From NCBI GenBank assembly GCA_031308135.1, contig JAHLJT010002630.1:97508141-97572140 (forward strand): a DNA stretch of 64,000 nt, in the 5' to 3' direction. This DNA comes from Acheta domesticus (Eukaryota; Arthropoda; Insecta; Orthoptera; Gryllidae). Positions within the stretch are counted from its first letter, which is position 1. Each line of letters starts with the position of its first letter. The position numbers and the translations under genes were made by a program. Positions 22,239-37,200 of the stretch are shown here, piece by piece. The notes under the pieces were generated by a model. The model was not told the origin of the DNA. It did no database searches and was given only the letters and a program-made list of their open reading frames with translations.

Positions 22239-25200
22239 CTGCAATTCAAGACAAGTCACTTCATTAGAAACAGAATTTCTTCGAATTAAGGACTGGAATG
22301 GTAATTCTGTGACGAACAAATGGAATAAACCTATTACTCTTACGCAAGGAAATTAAAAGTAAGGCCTCCCAAGTGCTGAGGTCCTTCGGAAACGCTCTGT
22401 GCAGCTATTACATTGCTGCGTTTATTGCTCGCCCACTCCCAAAGAAGCCTACGCGCACCTCGCTGGGACGCAGTCGGCACTTGGAAGCCGTTTGCAATGG
22501 AGCTCCCGTTTGGTGCTACCGCCTACTGCAAAGTACCCCAGATGGACAGTGGTTTCTTCATTTTGGAAAAAATCGTACGCATGGTTGAGGCGATGGTGGT
22601 GATCACAGACGAACGAACAGACAGACGGACGGACGTTTTGCTTTCAATTGGTTTTTTCGGTTTCGAGCACCCACAAAAGAGGGATTCTGGCTACACTACA
22701 AGTTAGGGGATTTTTTTTTCTTAATTTACCAATTGGTTGATTCTTTTTTCGTTACCAGGGCCCAGCAATGATTTTTTTCTCTCGAAAATTCGCAGTTTTT
22801 TTACGCAGCATTACATCACTTTCCCTATACTACATAGATTATTCTGTTTACATGTATGTATGCGGGAAAGTAAAATCTACTTAAACAATCCGAGAAGCAC
22901 AAACAAGTGCTTGTCAAAAGTCATGAAATAATATCAACTAGTGGTGCAACAGAATGGCATACTTTCCCGTATTAGTTTTCTATTTCCTTTAGTCTGGGCT
23001 AACTATTCGGACTTCCCACATTCTCTTGCAAGCTGCCATCTATCGCCGCCCAAAGTACATTTCTTTGACATTTTATTAATTTTTCGGTTTCCTAATGCTA
23101 GAACAAAAATATAATTTTAAGAAAATTTAAGAATAAAAACTCGTCCTAAATGGCAATTTCATTTGAAAAATTTGGAGCCATCTATAAGAAAATGACGTGC
23201 AAGCGCTACTGTAAATGCGAAATTAATGCCCATTTACACAGAAAATTTTTGAGTTTTCGAATTACATCATTAGAACTTTCAAGTATATGAACTCACAAAA
23301 CAATAGTGTTTACAGATTAGTGGAAATGTGCGTATTAACGATATGAGAGAAATTTCAAAAAATCACATTTGTGTACTTTTTAAAAGAAAAAAATACCTCA
23401 AATTGAACTTTTCGTTACATTAAAGAGTGCAATTAGCTCTATCAGTTCGAAAAGTTTGGGGAAAAAATTTGGAGCAATTTTTGTGAAAATAGCATTTGGG
23501 CGTTTCTGAAAATGCGGAATTTTGTGCTAGTTTTCACAGAAAACGGTTGAGTTTTCGACAAATATAAATATAATATTATTTGACATATATAATATATTTT
23601 AACATAATAACAAATCGCCACTAATAAAAATATTAACGTGAGAGACAAGTCAAAAAATACATTTTTGCAATATTTTAAGAAGCAAAATAATGGTGCTCGA
23701 TGTCTTCTCATAGAGTACGTTAGGCACTATACTTACCAAAAGTTTGGAAAGAAAAATTTGGAGCGGTTTTGGAGAAAATCTTGTTTTTCTATTTTTTTTT
23801 AAATTGCACATACTGCAAGTAATGTTGCGCAAAAACAACTAAAATGTTTAAAAAAATGTACATGACTTGAAAGAAAGAATTCACTATGAAGAACAAATTT
23901 TACTTACAGGAAAAATCCCTATCTGCAATTTTCTAGTTGTAGAAAGACGCCCAAAAAATTCAAACTTTTGCAATTTTCGAAACCTTTCCTTGTACTAACA
24001 AGGGAATGCCGCGATGTGACATGTCGAAACATACCCTCATTTTTTTCATTGAATGTACATGTCCCTTTGATCTCATGGTGTAAAATCGCTGTCAGGGATT
24101 CAAACCTGGCTCCTTTCGATGCGAAGTGCTCAATCCTGTCACGTCTTAACCAGCTCGGGCATTCGAGTGAGTTACAGACTGAATACTTAATAAATTAGTC
24201 AATACGTAATTGCATCAGCTCTAACATTAGAAGGCCAATAATTGAAAAAATGCGGGGAAAATGTATTTTGGGCGACAAAGAAAGGCAGCCGTGAAGTGCA
24301 TAAGGCTTACTCCAAATGCTAGAGCAGACTAAAGAGATTAAAAAGCTAATTACTGCCAGAAAGTCTGTGTCATTCTACAGCACCACTACTATATTTACCG
24401 TCCATTACTACATAAAGGGAGAAAATTTAAAGGAAAAAAATTGACGGTTTTGAAGAAAAAATAAGGTAAGTTTCAAGCGCAAAATATACTAATTTTTCAG
24501 AAATTTGAACATCACCTTTTCTAGAGAGCTATTTTTTTTTAATTTCGTCCTTCGCACTATTCAACAAAAAATTTAATAAAAATATGGAGCTATTTTTTTG
24601 AAAATGTCTCCGGGCTCTCAATGCTTCATGTAAAGTACCCCACCAAAATTAAAATACCTATTTCAAATTCCAGGAGAAGCAACATCACCCAAAATGATTG
24701 AGGAATGTAAATTTTGAAGAAAATCGGCTTTACTGTTTAGGCTAGAGATGGACATAACAGCTTTTCTTCAATAACTGTTATCAGAATAACAGTGGACTCG
24801 TAATAACAGTTATTAGAAACAGTTGAAAAATAACACGTCCGTGATCAGCAACCTAACATGTCTGACTGCTAAGAGTTAAATTAGTTGCAGCGACTGCTAA
24901 GAGTTAATCCCGGCAAAACGAATAACGTTGGTGGCACCGTAAAGCTTGTGCAGCTACCTTACGGCGCATTTTTGCACTACTTCCCCTACCATGTTTGGGC
25001 ATGGACAGAGAATCAGCTGATATGAACAGACTCGATGAACTGCCAAGGAAGAATAGCAGTTAATATGATGAGAAGCAAATGTGTATAGAATATTACTAAA
25101 GTAACCGTGATTCGTGACTAGATTGCAAATATTCTTTCAAATATGCAAATGTTCATAGTTAAGTGACGAGTGCCAAAAATAATGAGAAGTATACTGCGAT

Positions 25201-28200
25201 TTTTGTAGGAAGAGCTCTCAAGGACACTCAAATCCCATCTTCGCGATGGAATATGTCACGGCATTTCGCGTCTTTTCTCGGTCTTGCCGGTAGAAGTTGT
25301 ATGATCGCAAGCACTGCTTCATACGGTCGCGATCGTGCGAAATCTAGCGGAACGACTGTGAATGATACGAAATGCCGTGACATATTCCATCGCGAAGATG
25401 GGATTTGAGTGGCCTTGAGAGCTCTTCCTACAAAAATCGCAGTATAGAAACTGTGTTTTGCTTGCCTACAGCTAAAGTGGGAATGACTGTTGAATATCAA
25501 ATATTATAATGAGGGTTATTTGACGGTACCACATTGTATTCTATCGGACTTAGGGAAATATTAGTGGATCTCACATAAGCTGTAATGGGACAGAAAGAAG
25601 TTAACAAACATTTTGGACGGATTTAATTTAAACGACACACTTATTGTAGTATACAATAAAATATAAAAATATTGTGGCACATGGTGGGTAATAATAACGA
25701 ATTATGTATTAACGAATATATCGCGACTACATGTAGTGAAACTGTTGTCGTACAAAATGGTTGCCGCGAAAACTTGTAGTGGTTCGGGTTAAGCCCAGTA
25801 AACAGGAGTACTATCAATATCAACCGATAACAGGATAAATGAAATAACTGTAATTTCGAGTAACAGTAAACGTTAACTGTTAGGAAATTACAGTTTAGCT
25901 GTTAAGGGCACATCCCTAGTTCAGGCGCTAGCGTTGACCACAGACGGACGGACGTTTTGCAGTCAATTCTTCGGTATCAAGATCCATGAAAACCTAGATT
26001 CTGGCTACATCATGAGTTAGAACATTCCCCCCCCTAAATTTAGCAACAGGTTTCATCCACTTTTTCGTTACAAGAACACGAAAATGAGAGATTTTCTGGC
26101 GAAAATTAATCGTTTTCCGGCGCACGATAACATCACTTTTTCTTCTTACAAAGTATTCGTAGGAGAGAAAATAAAAAGGTTAAAGAAAAATTCTTATTTG
26201 AACAAAGAGTGACATCTGGATTAACGACAAAATATTTGCCAACTTGAGCGTCAAATTTGAATGTAAGTGACCATTGGTTTCGTTGTGTCAAGTCAGTGGA
26301 AAACTACTGATACATGTTTAATACAGAATTTTATATTACAATTTCATTCATTCTCACTCTTTAGACTCTCTATGGTTTTTATTTTTTGCTCGTGGGTACT
26401 TTTTTCGGCATTTCTTTCTTGCAATATGGGTACAGAGAACGATGTTCTTGAACACAAACATTGCTTTCGCTCATGTGGTCAGTGGACGATGAAAATCTTG
26501 CATTAATTAAACAGTTCTTTCAGTGCAGTCATTCACAGCATTCAACTTTGTAAACAATCTATGGGCTTCTAAATATGAAATGTTGGTTGTGCAGGTAGAT
26601 GGACATTCTTGAATAAAACTAGTATCCATTTTCAGGCAAGACAAAAGATATCTGCTTTGGTTAACACAATCTCAGCTACAGATTAAATTGATTTAGATGT
26701 ATCATTAACGAATTAATAATTAAAGAAAGGTTATCGGGATTCAACTGCATTTACTAGGTTATTCTCCATTCAATTCTGCACAAAAAGGAATATATCACTT
26801 TCTGTGTGTAGTTTCTCTGAAATTTGCTACGATTTCAATTTTCATTTGTACATCTTATTCTTCGTCAAAGAGGAATATCACAGAAAAGCATTCTAAAAAG
26901 TACAGAATACGGTGTCTACATTTTTTTGAGCTGCTTTTGAAATTGTGAAATCTATACATTCATGTGCATTTAGAACTTTCAAAAAGTAGATATGTTGATA
27001 AGGAGCTTTCACAGTGGCAGTGCACTTAAGCTACGATTTTTGACATACAGTTACAATCAACAGAGACATTTTTACGGAATTTTTAATTACACTAGCTAGT
27101 TTAAGTTCTGAACTAAACAGATACATTTTGGAACACACAAAACCTCTTACCATTCATTGAGCTCAATGCATGACCCTGGATGTATCTTTAGTTTGTTACT
27201 TTCCAACATTTCATTAATGTTGTACTCATTAAAGATAATTTCCACATTCTGTCTCAGAAAATTAATGGCATTAACACTGCCCCAGTTTTACTTAAAATGC
27301 ATTAATTGTGGTGACCGGATTGCTCCGTACAACACTTACTTTGCATTCAAATTATTTTACACTAAATGTATTCAACCTCTTTTACACACATTGTAAAATA
27401 AGTTCATATGTACTATCACGATGACAAGGAAGGAACAATTCTCTGTCCAATTTCACGAAAGAAACATGCCCCGTTAAAACGCCAAGTGTTTGATGGAGTT
27501 GTGTCTCAGGAAAGAATTCGCAAATTGCCTTCGATACCCCAGTGCGCTAACACGTTCCAAACAGCGTTAGTGTTCTCTTTACCACAAGAATTGCTCAATT
27601 TTGGAAATCCGATTACCTGCTGGCTGTCTCCAAATGTCACAATTGGATGTCTTTCTTCCTCTGGGTCCTGATATTTAATGCAGGCAACAGTTTAACATCC
27701 CAACGAACAGTAAGAATTTCAGATATATTACTATCAAAAGCAGATTTAATTAATTCTTAATGTTCTCTTCTCTTGTGTTAATACGTTTCAGCGAATGATG
27801 CTCATTACCTCTTATCGGATTTCTCGCTTTCTCCCAAAACATCATGCACTCGTGTACCACAAGTTCAGCAATTGCACTAATGTTATTTTACTTCCCATAT
27901 GTTATAAAATAAAACTTCAAACCCTTTTTTATTTGATGGTAAATTGTCTAATTATTTGATGTTTTATGTTAAGAATTAATATTATCTCTTTTTAAAAGCA
28001 CACATTCCTCGGCACTACATATGACATTAGATTAGCGACCCATAAACACCTGCGGTGTGCTGGATTACATTTCATGTACTGTTAGGCTTGATGGCGACTC
28101 AACGGCCTGACTCAGCAGTGGGCGGTAGATGTAGACTAGTCCATCATGCGAGTTCGCTATCATGATGGCACTGATTAGAATACTCCGATTTCAACAAAAT

Positions 28201-31200
28201 TTTAAATGGACATGTTTTAAGCTCATTCAAACCAAATTTGGGGGTGAGAGCTCAAAAATTTTGAAGTCTGAAAATAAGGGACACCCCTTATTAATATGGT
28301 GTATGCATATTATGCATGCCCCCTAATAATGATGTAAGCATATAGGTCGGTCAAGATTCATAAATCTCAGTATCCAATGAGACTAGTTATTTCGTATATT
28401 GGCACTTCAGATTATTTGATGTGTAAATTTTGAAATATAATGGTAAAACCATTTTTAGAGTACCAATTTACTATTACTATTACCTTTAAATTTGTAAATA
28501 AATTACGTGATACTCCAATTAAACCACATTTGAGATTAATAATCCTTGAATCTAAAGGCAATGAGTCCTTCCATATCACACCGCTTAATTTTATTCGCAT
28601 TAGATAAAGTGTTAGAATTTCATGCAAATTTCAGGTTTCATTACAAAAATTTCAAAAAAATAAAAGGAAATCTCATTTGAAGTCTTATAAGTAAGTTATT
28701 CACAGAGCTGGTTCTGCAAAAATTAGAAAATAATGTTCAAGATATTGAATTCACTTATTATATTAAATACATTCAAAATATTGCTCAAAAATCAAATACA
28801 TGAAGTCTTAAAGAATCTTACCAGTTAAACTAAACAAATTTGTTTCACAATAAAAATAGAAAATACTGCACAAATTAATTTTCTACATGTAACAATTCAC
28901 AGAAAGGATAACGAGAAAAATTATTGTATAGTTCTGAAGTCATGTTAAGTGGCCACTGTGTTAAATTATTTATATACAAATCCTCTCACAATGAAAAAGG
29001 CAGTTGTTAACTTCGTGGACTGAGCAATAAAGTTATCACCACATTTACACTCTGTCTATGATATTAAAAAAGTCTGATATTCGAGTTTTAAATAATTATC
29101 CAGTTAATTATATAAACAAAACAAAAATGAACACCACACTAACCAAGAGAAATAAGGCAAAGCAACCAGAAATTAATATTGATGAAGTGCATGTCATTGT
29201 GGAGAATAGTAAGATTTTATACTTCCATACATTCCTCAGATTAACAAAACAATTTAAAAAGACTTAAAAATCACATTTGCAAAAAATGTAGTTATTAATA
29301 AAGACAATCAAATGACTAACATGAAAGATAAACTTTACAAAGACGATATGCAAAATTATATATAAAACAAGTGATCATAAACAATATCCGACTTCTTCCA
29401 TAGGACGGTCCAAAAGAATGTTAAAAACCAGAACTTATTAACGTAAACCAACATATGAAACTCCCAATAAGCAAATTTCTCTACCTAATCGCAGAATTAC
29501 AACAGGACATGAAATTGATTACTCAAGAATCAAAATCTAAATGTGTGTGAACTGGAAATATCAACAGTTGGTAGCAGAAACACTACTTTCTCTTCTTCTT
29601 CTTTTGCTGCTGCATGCTGAACTTTCGTTCCGTTGCATCTCCTTTCAGTGGTCCATCCATCTTCTCTTCAGTATTCCTATGTTCCGTTTTCCTCTTGGCT
29701 TATATTTCAGAATCTGTTTCTGTATTCGTGAGTCCTCCAGTCTATCAATGTGGTTTCCCCATCCTTTCCTATATTCGTCAACTGTTCCATTTAGATTATA
29801 AATTCCTAGGTAGTTACATATCTCTTACGAATCCTGTCTTTCCTTGCGACACCAATAGAACCCCTTAAAAACTTTATTTCAGGAGTCTAATTCTCACTTC
29901 GTATGTTTGTAAAGATAGTCCAGATTTCACATCCATGTAGCCCACAAGGAGCTGCTAAGGTTATATACAATTTCATGATTGTATCTTTCCTGGCTTTACC
30001 TTTTAGGGTCCCCCTAATACCACATATTCTGTTAAATTTTTCAATTTGCTTACATGTATTTCTCCTTCATAAAACAGATCACAACCCATGAATTAAGTGA
30101 ACTTACTTGTTCTATATTTCGATTGTTAAACACTAATTTACAGCTAATTTTTTACAGACTTCGTTTTTTTAACAGACATCTTTAAATTATATTCTTTTAC
30201 AGTCACCTGCAGTTCATATAGAGGTTTTTGCAGAGTGTCTTTATTATCAGATATCAAAACTTAGTTGTCTGGGAACAGAAGTGTCATTATCAAAATTGTC
30301 AAGTTCATCTTATGCTTCCATTTTCTGGTAGTATTGTCAAGATAAATATTAAAAAGCGTGGGTGACATGCAGCACCCTTGTCTCACTCCTTTATTTATAA
30401 ATTCTTCAAGAATTTTTCTTGATTTTGTTCTTACATTAATTTTTTATTACATTTTTTAATGTAAGAATAGATAGATTACATATAGAAAAACAATTAAATG
30501 TTGCAACATTCTGGAAATATTTAATCTTCTTACTAGTGTAGACAGCGGGTATATTGTATTGGACAGACTGAGCTCTGTGAAATTTTTATAAAAAAGTGAA
30601 AATTTATAAATACAAAAAATTGAATAAACATTTTTTTTTAAATTTCGTGAGTATATAAAAATTCTACTGAGTATCTTTGTTTTCAATTCATAAAAAAAAT
30701 TGCGATGCAATAGAAATTTACTACTTTTAGTCTGATTATGGGTAAAATCATTACCCAAAATGACGCATCATTATTACAATTTAATTTTTTTAAATGTGAT
30801 TGTATTGAGAAACCTGTCAAAACTGAAGTCCAAAAAAAAGGGTTAAAAAGTTGAAAGCATTGTGTAAATCTAGTGAATAAAAAACAGTTTTTAAAATTTA
30901 ATCTCTGTCAACAATTGAAGGCCAAGAACAAATAGCTGTTACAATACAATAACAGACATAATAAATGTGAATATTAGTTTTTTTGTTCTCACCTGTTGAT
31001 CCATATAAATATTATGCAAGACGTCATGTTCCTGTATTACATAGGTAATGAAACTTTTACATTGCATGACAAAAAAAGAAACTAGGGTGTTCAATTTTTT
31101 ATTTATTTTTTAGCACCAGCAAAGTTGAGAACTTCTTTAATCTTTAATTGACTGAATCTTTAATCGATTTATAAGCATTAGAAATGTTGAGAACAATGCG

Positions 31201-34200
31201 AGTTGCAATGTCGTTTCTTTCTAAGAAGTTCTTACACTGTCTATAAATCACTTTTTCTCATTTGGACTCTCCACCACTTCAAATGTTGGCTTGAAAACAA
31301 ATTCAAATCAAATTCCAGTGCTACTAACTGATTTAGTTTATCTCTAATTTACCTACAATCAACAAAGTTAGTCACGCACATTGATATTAGCAATCAACAT
31401 TTTGTAACCCAATTTTTCAAAAAATGCATTCAAACTTTGCATATTACATCAGAAAAACATCTTTTTTCTATTACTACCTCATTAGAGAATAACAGCTGAA
31501 AAATTCGTGGACTTTGAAGGTGTGGAGAGAGGGGAAAAAAATCTTCAATTTTAATCATTACAATGTACCCAAAGTATAACAAAATAACAATACTGAACTG
31601 AATAACAAAGTATATATAAGTTCAACGCGCTTATCAGATGCACAATACTGTCCACAGTATGCAATTTAAAAAGATCTATGTCTATCTTCACCCTTCAGTG
31701 CTCACATGGATTTCTGTTGCAATTCATTCTTACTCATTCACAGTTTACAATGAGAATAGACATTGATTTGGTGTGGATTTTGAAGTGCTCTTCTAGATGG
31801 TCCCACCTCATGACTTATCACTTATCATCTTAAATTTGTCTAAAATGATGATTGCTGTGCTTGCAATAAGATCTGAATGTAGCTTGGATTAGAGTAGTAG
31901 ACCATGCACCCCTTTGCACTACTGTTTCCAACCAGGACGTCAACTGAGACTGCAGATTTCATGAGTTGTAAGGAGGTGCTTTGCGAAGTATTCTCAAATT
32001 CGCATTTGTTTTTGTCTCTATGTTATATATCTCATTTTTTCCTTCCCTATGTTAGAGACAAACTGAAGATGGGAAATTGTTTTCCCGAAATTTACCTTTG
32101 GGCACGTAATAATGAATATTATAACCATTATTGTTCAGGACAATTATCCATATCTCCCATTTTGGATTACCACAAGATTTCTCCTACCACCAAAGAATTT
32201 TTTCGCAAATGTTTTTCATTAAACAGTCAGTATGAGTGAAAGACAAAAGTGCCAGAGTTTGGAAGTGGAGGACAAAGAAAAATAATTAATTGATATTTTG
32301 GAAGGCAAAGGCTGGAGATTAATTATTCCAATCAGTGCATGAAAGTGAACACAAATAGAAGGCAAGTATGGAAGACAATAAATGTCTGATAAAAACAAAA
32401 GGATACTTTATGAAAAAGTGTACAGAAAATTGAAATACAATAGCACTATGTTACTTTCTAAATTCATTGAAAAAATTCAAACTTGTGGAATCTCAAGGGT
32501 CTGTATTTTTTCCCGTATTAGACCAGATAGTGCATCAGGCAATGTAATACTTTTTAGAATTTACGTTTGTAAGGACAATGGTTTAGGTTTGTATTAGACA
32601 GATTTCCACATCATACACATTCCACATTGAGCAGATTTTACAGTAATTAAGAAGCAAGTATAAAAAAACAGTCAAACTGATGTAACGATTGATTTCATAG
32701 AAATCCAGTAGCACTTGACAACGAACCTTTACTATCTTAATAGCTGATACATAGACTATCTTATGGTACTAAACATTCATTCTAAAATAAAACTTTAACA
32801 TGAAACACTTCTTTAATTCACCAACTTTCAAACTCAATCCAAACAATCATTCTATAAATTGTGATGCACTGGAAAAAATAATCTAATGAAAGCCAAGTTT
32901 ACTGACACTGACACATGTAATCTGAATTTGAAAACTAACGAATACTGTGATTTATGATTATGCTGAAAATGTCATCTAGCATTGTAACATGAAACTACAA
33001 CCTTTCCTAAAATACTCATGTTGTGCAATCGTCTTCGCTACCATAACCTCACCAGACTCAACAAAACATTGAGAAGACTGAATTCTCATTACGGTAAGAA
33101 TCAGGGCTTAAAGGGATATAGTACAAAATGGTAGTTTTTTATAAAAATCCATGACAGAGGTTAACATTTTTTGTGTTTTAAGGATATTTTGACATGGCTC
33201 GACCCCTAGATCTTTCTCATCTCTGAGAAACTAAGTCTGTCAACCACTTTTTTAAGTACTATGCGATTTACAAAATATCAGTTTTATTTGAAAGCTCATT
33301 CCCAACTTTAGCTGCATTATCAGTGAAAGAATTGTTAAATACATTTGAACAAGGTTTTAGTATTTGCATCAAATGAATTACTTCGTACAAGGTTATCAGA
33401 AGCCTTTGCAGAAAAAAAATGGTTTTCTAACCTTTAATAATGTACTCTCTTCCTTTCTCTGACTCTCCAGATTATAAAAGTAAGCTACGAAATATTAAAA
33501 ATATCACTGAAAAAGTTATAGAGCAAATTTCACTGCTCCTTGCCCTTCTAAAGTTAACAATCACCATTGTAACTGACCTAGGAATTCACTCAAAGCAGAA
33601 AAACATTTGTTAATGCTTCCTTACTAGGAAATATGCTACTTCTTTTCTTTAGACATCTCTTCTTCACACCACTTCTTCCTCCGCAAACTCAGGAGCAAGT
33701 GTTGTTACTTTTATTCTCAGGGATTTTAGGCAAATAAAAACTCCTTTTCCAAGTATGAATCCCTTACACTGTCATCACCTACATACAATTTGTTTTCAAC
33801 TCACCAGGAGAGCATGAACGTTGATCAGTCTCTTCAGTTTTGATGATGGGACAACTTTCAAACGACGTTGCCAAAGGGTCCTGCAAAACAACACTGAAAT
33901 TCACTTTAAAGGTCAGATACAAGACAAACATTGAATTCACTTTGAAGTTCAGATAACAACAAAACTTGGTTCGTTATAATTTTCTTCAATGTGGGAGATG
34001 GAACTTTGGGACTGTCAGCTGGGTGGTAACTCAATGCTTCCATAGCAGAGGTACCTACAGTGCTAGTCTCATCTGAGATATGTCAGCTTCTGCCAATCCG
34101 CAATACAGATGGTATGAAAGCAGTGCCACATGTGTGATCTTCCGTTTTGTGTGTAGGCAAATGACATGGGCCACTACACCCAGTCCCCCAGACTTAAATA

Positions 34201-37200
34201 AATGTAAGAGCTTGATAGACCTAATCGGCTAATGATATTTGATTGAGATATCTCAATAGTCCACCTACGCAAGCGGTATGCTGTTGGCAATAAAAATAAC
34301 ACAATAAGGTCCATAAATGATAAAACTATTTGCAAGTGTTCACTCATTTTATCATTTACATATTTTATTTTGTTATCAGCATATTTTTTTTCTTAGCTAC
34401 AGACTTTAATCTACCCGATGGGGTGAACACATGCTTACAAACTGCTGTGCTAAAAAAATAAAGTATCATGATAAACTATTTCAAAATGATTTTTAATTGA
34501 CAATTCTTGTGTTTATTTTGTCTCCTAATTGATTGATTGACTAGAAGATAGTGATGGGAAGCTGAAGGTACTAAAATATCAGAAAACATCACAATAGACA
34601 ATCATTAAAATATTCATAATTATATAACACCCAATGCATTTTCGTGAAAACCAGCTGAGAACAAGTTAGCTGTAATACTCACCTCACATTTCTCTTCAAC
34701 CTCTTCTTTAGTGACCTCTGTGGCCTCAACAAACACTGCAAGAGGTGGTTCCAGCTCCTACACACAAAGCAAATATTATCCCTCATCTCCTTTAGCTCAA
34801 ATCCCAGATTTAAGGGCACATTTTATTAACTTTTCCTCTGAGAAGGACGTGCACACTCAAACATTCAAATGAGAATAGTACATGTAGAAAGCTTACTTGG
34901 TCTTCTTCCTTCTTAATCGCACACTTCAAAGTGCTTGCTTTGCGTGGGTCCTATGAGAAATAAAACAACAGATTTTTAGCAATTCACGAAACCAGAAATA
35001 AAAAGTATCAAATAACAAAAGAAAAAATTCACAGTAATGTTACAGATAAGCAATCACAAACACTAACAACAAATGATGCAAAACCAAATCTAAAGGTCCC
35101 CAATTGGGCTAATTTCATTACTCCAAAGACTGCCCCCAAAATAATCCTTACATTAAAATAAACTCCATCAATTGGAAGCTGTCGTTCTCACCTCGCATTC
35201 CTCCTCAAACTCTTCATTCGAGATCTCCGTGGGCTCCAGAAAACCTTCAGCAGGCGGCACCAGCTCCTACTCACACAACACAAATATCATCACAGTCTTC
35301 TTTTACTCAATTAGGACATGTTTCATTAACAAAGAACCTTCTCCTCTAAAAAGGAAGCTACATTCTCAATGAATCTGAAAAGCGACAATGGACATGAACA
35401 TTAAATACCAAAAACAAACATTCAGATCACTGACCAACTCATTTGCATAACTCTGGCAAACCTGTCCATAAAATTACAAATCCTACCACATTAACATAGT
35501 TGAAATGGTAATCTTCACAAAGATCCCCATAAGAAACACTTGCACTCCTTCATAAAAGTGCTCTTCGAGACATTAGAAAAAAAATTCAGGACCATTCAAT
35601 CAATAAATGAAAATTCATTTATTGAAATACATTTTGGAAATATTTGTAATTTTTAAATTCTTTGTCTAACGTAGTTAAGTACATTCTTATGATATGAAGA
35701 TACATCAGCCTTCAGTTGACAAAAAAATCATCAGTAACAGTGCATACAAATATTGCTGCAAAAAGATATCTGCTTCTTTTTTGACTGTAGAATGTAAAAA
35801 ATTTAACAGACATTTGTTAAAGTACATTAAGTGATGTTTCTATTTATTAATTCAGAAGAATTGTCTAAAACAATAAATTTTTTAGCTCTGAGCTCTGCAA
35901 GGCATCTGTCCACCCCCTTGTAGATCTAGAATTACAGAATAAATTACTTGCATATTAATGTTAACAGAATTGTTTTACTTCAAACTCTCCTTACGTAGAC
36001 CACATAGAAAATGAGATGTTCCTGTACAGCACATTTTAACTGCATCAAATAAAGATTCTAATCAATTTTCACAAAATTCCCCTGTATTTAAATACCACTA
36101 CACAAAAGTACAATATTTAGTACAGCCATTTTCCTTGATGGTGTTCTGCTATGGCACAAGATTTTTTGTACACTCCATTATAAACTTGGAAGTGTGCATG
36201 AAAGCAGTTTGAATTTGCAAATTGCAAAATTTCAAAACATATTTAAGTCAAAATACTTTTAGCACGCTGTTAGGCTTCATAATACTTTTCCATGATAGAA
36301 ATAATGTCCCAGACATCAGTCTCTACAACTGACATGAAACAAACTTGAGCCTGATCAACACATCTTCTGCTTCACATTAAAGTCTCAAAATACTGCACAG
36401 AGAAAAACGTTATGCCACAGCTACAACAATAAGAACAATCAAAGAAAATAGTCGTACTGCTCTGGAGATTAATCAAACTGGCTCTCAAGCACAAAACATT
36501 CATTATAATATACTTGTATTGCACACAACACAATCATGTGCACTCAAAACTTGAGGTTTCCCAATCCACATCCTTGACTTCACCTACACCAGCCATGTTT
36601 CTTCGAGACTAGCAGTTATACGAAGTAAAACAGAGAAATGTCATATCAAATCAGTTTTCAAATAAAGAGATAACCAAGGAATTGCAACTCACAATGGGAT
36701 TTGCTTCTTGAAAAAATTCGTCAGGTTCTTCTTTAACCTGAAATCAAAGGAAAATTACAGTAATAAATATTTTCGTCGAACATGCAGTATCCCTACAAGA
36801 CCTTACTTCTATCCTAGTGACGTAACGAATTCCTACTCTACCTTAATCTGCCGTATTTGCAAACTTTGCAAGTTAAAAGCACAAAAGTTGCCATTATACC
36901 TAAACAGTATTCTTACCTTTTCTACTTTAAATATACTGTCAGTAATGAAGGAGGAGTACAACTGGAATAAAGTAGGGTTGTTATTTGTTTCAGTGGGTAT
37001 ACTTGAAACACTGCCCCTTGTGAGTGGCGCCCATGGCATGTGCCATATCTGCCATACCGTACATATGCCTCCGTACACATTGAAACTTATAACACAATTT
37101 CAGTTGTACTCCTCCTTCATTGCTTGTTCTTCTTTAACCTACAGCACAGTACAAAAAAAACAAAACAAGTAGTACTAACTTTGAAAGGAAACATGTTATT

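Noticed and set aside
24092..24165. Functional tRNA gene
   Set aside because: Box A and B are present but the acceptor stem does not pair, and it looks like a SINE head.
31904..32239. 111-codon ORF in the zinc-finger intron
   Set aside because: No domain, no exon context and antisense to the gene; likely chance in AT-rich DNA.
36708..37172. 154-codon plus-strand ORF
   Set aside because: It is antisense to exon 2 of the zinc-finger gene and crosses an inverted repeat; no domain.
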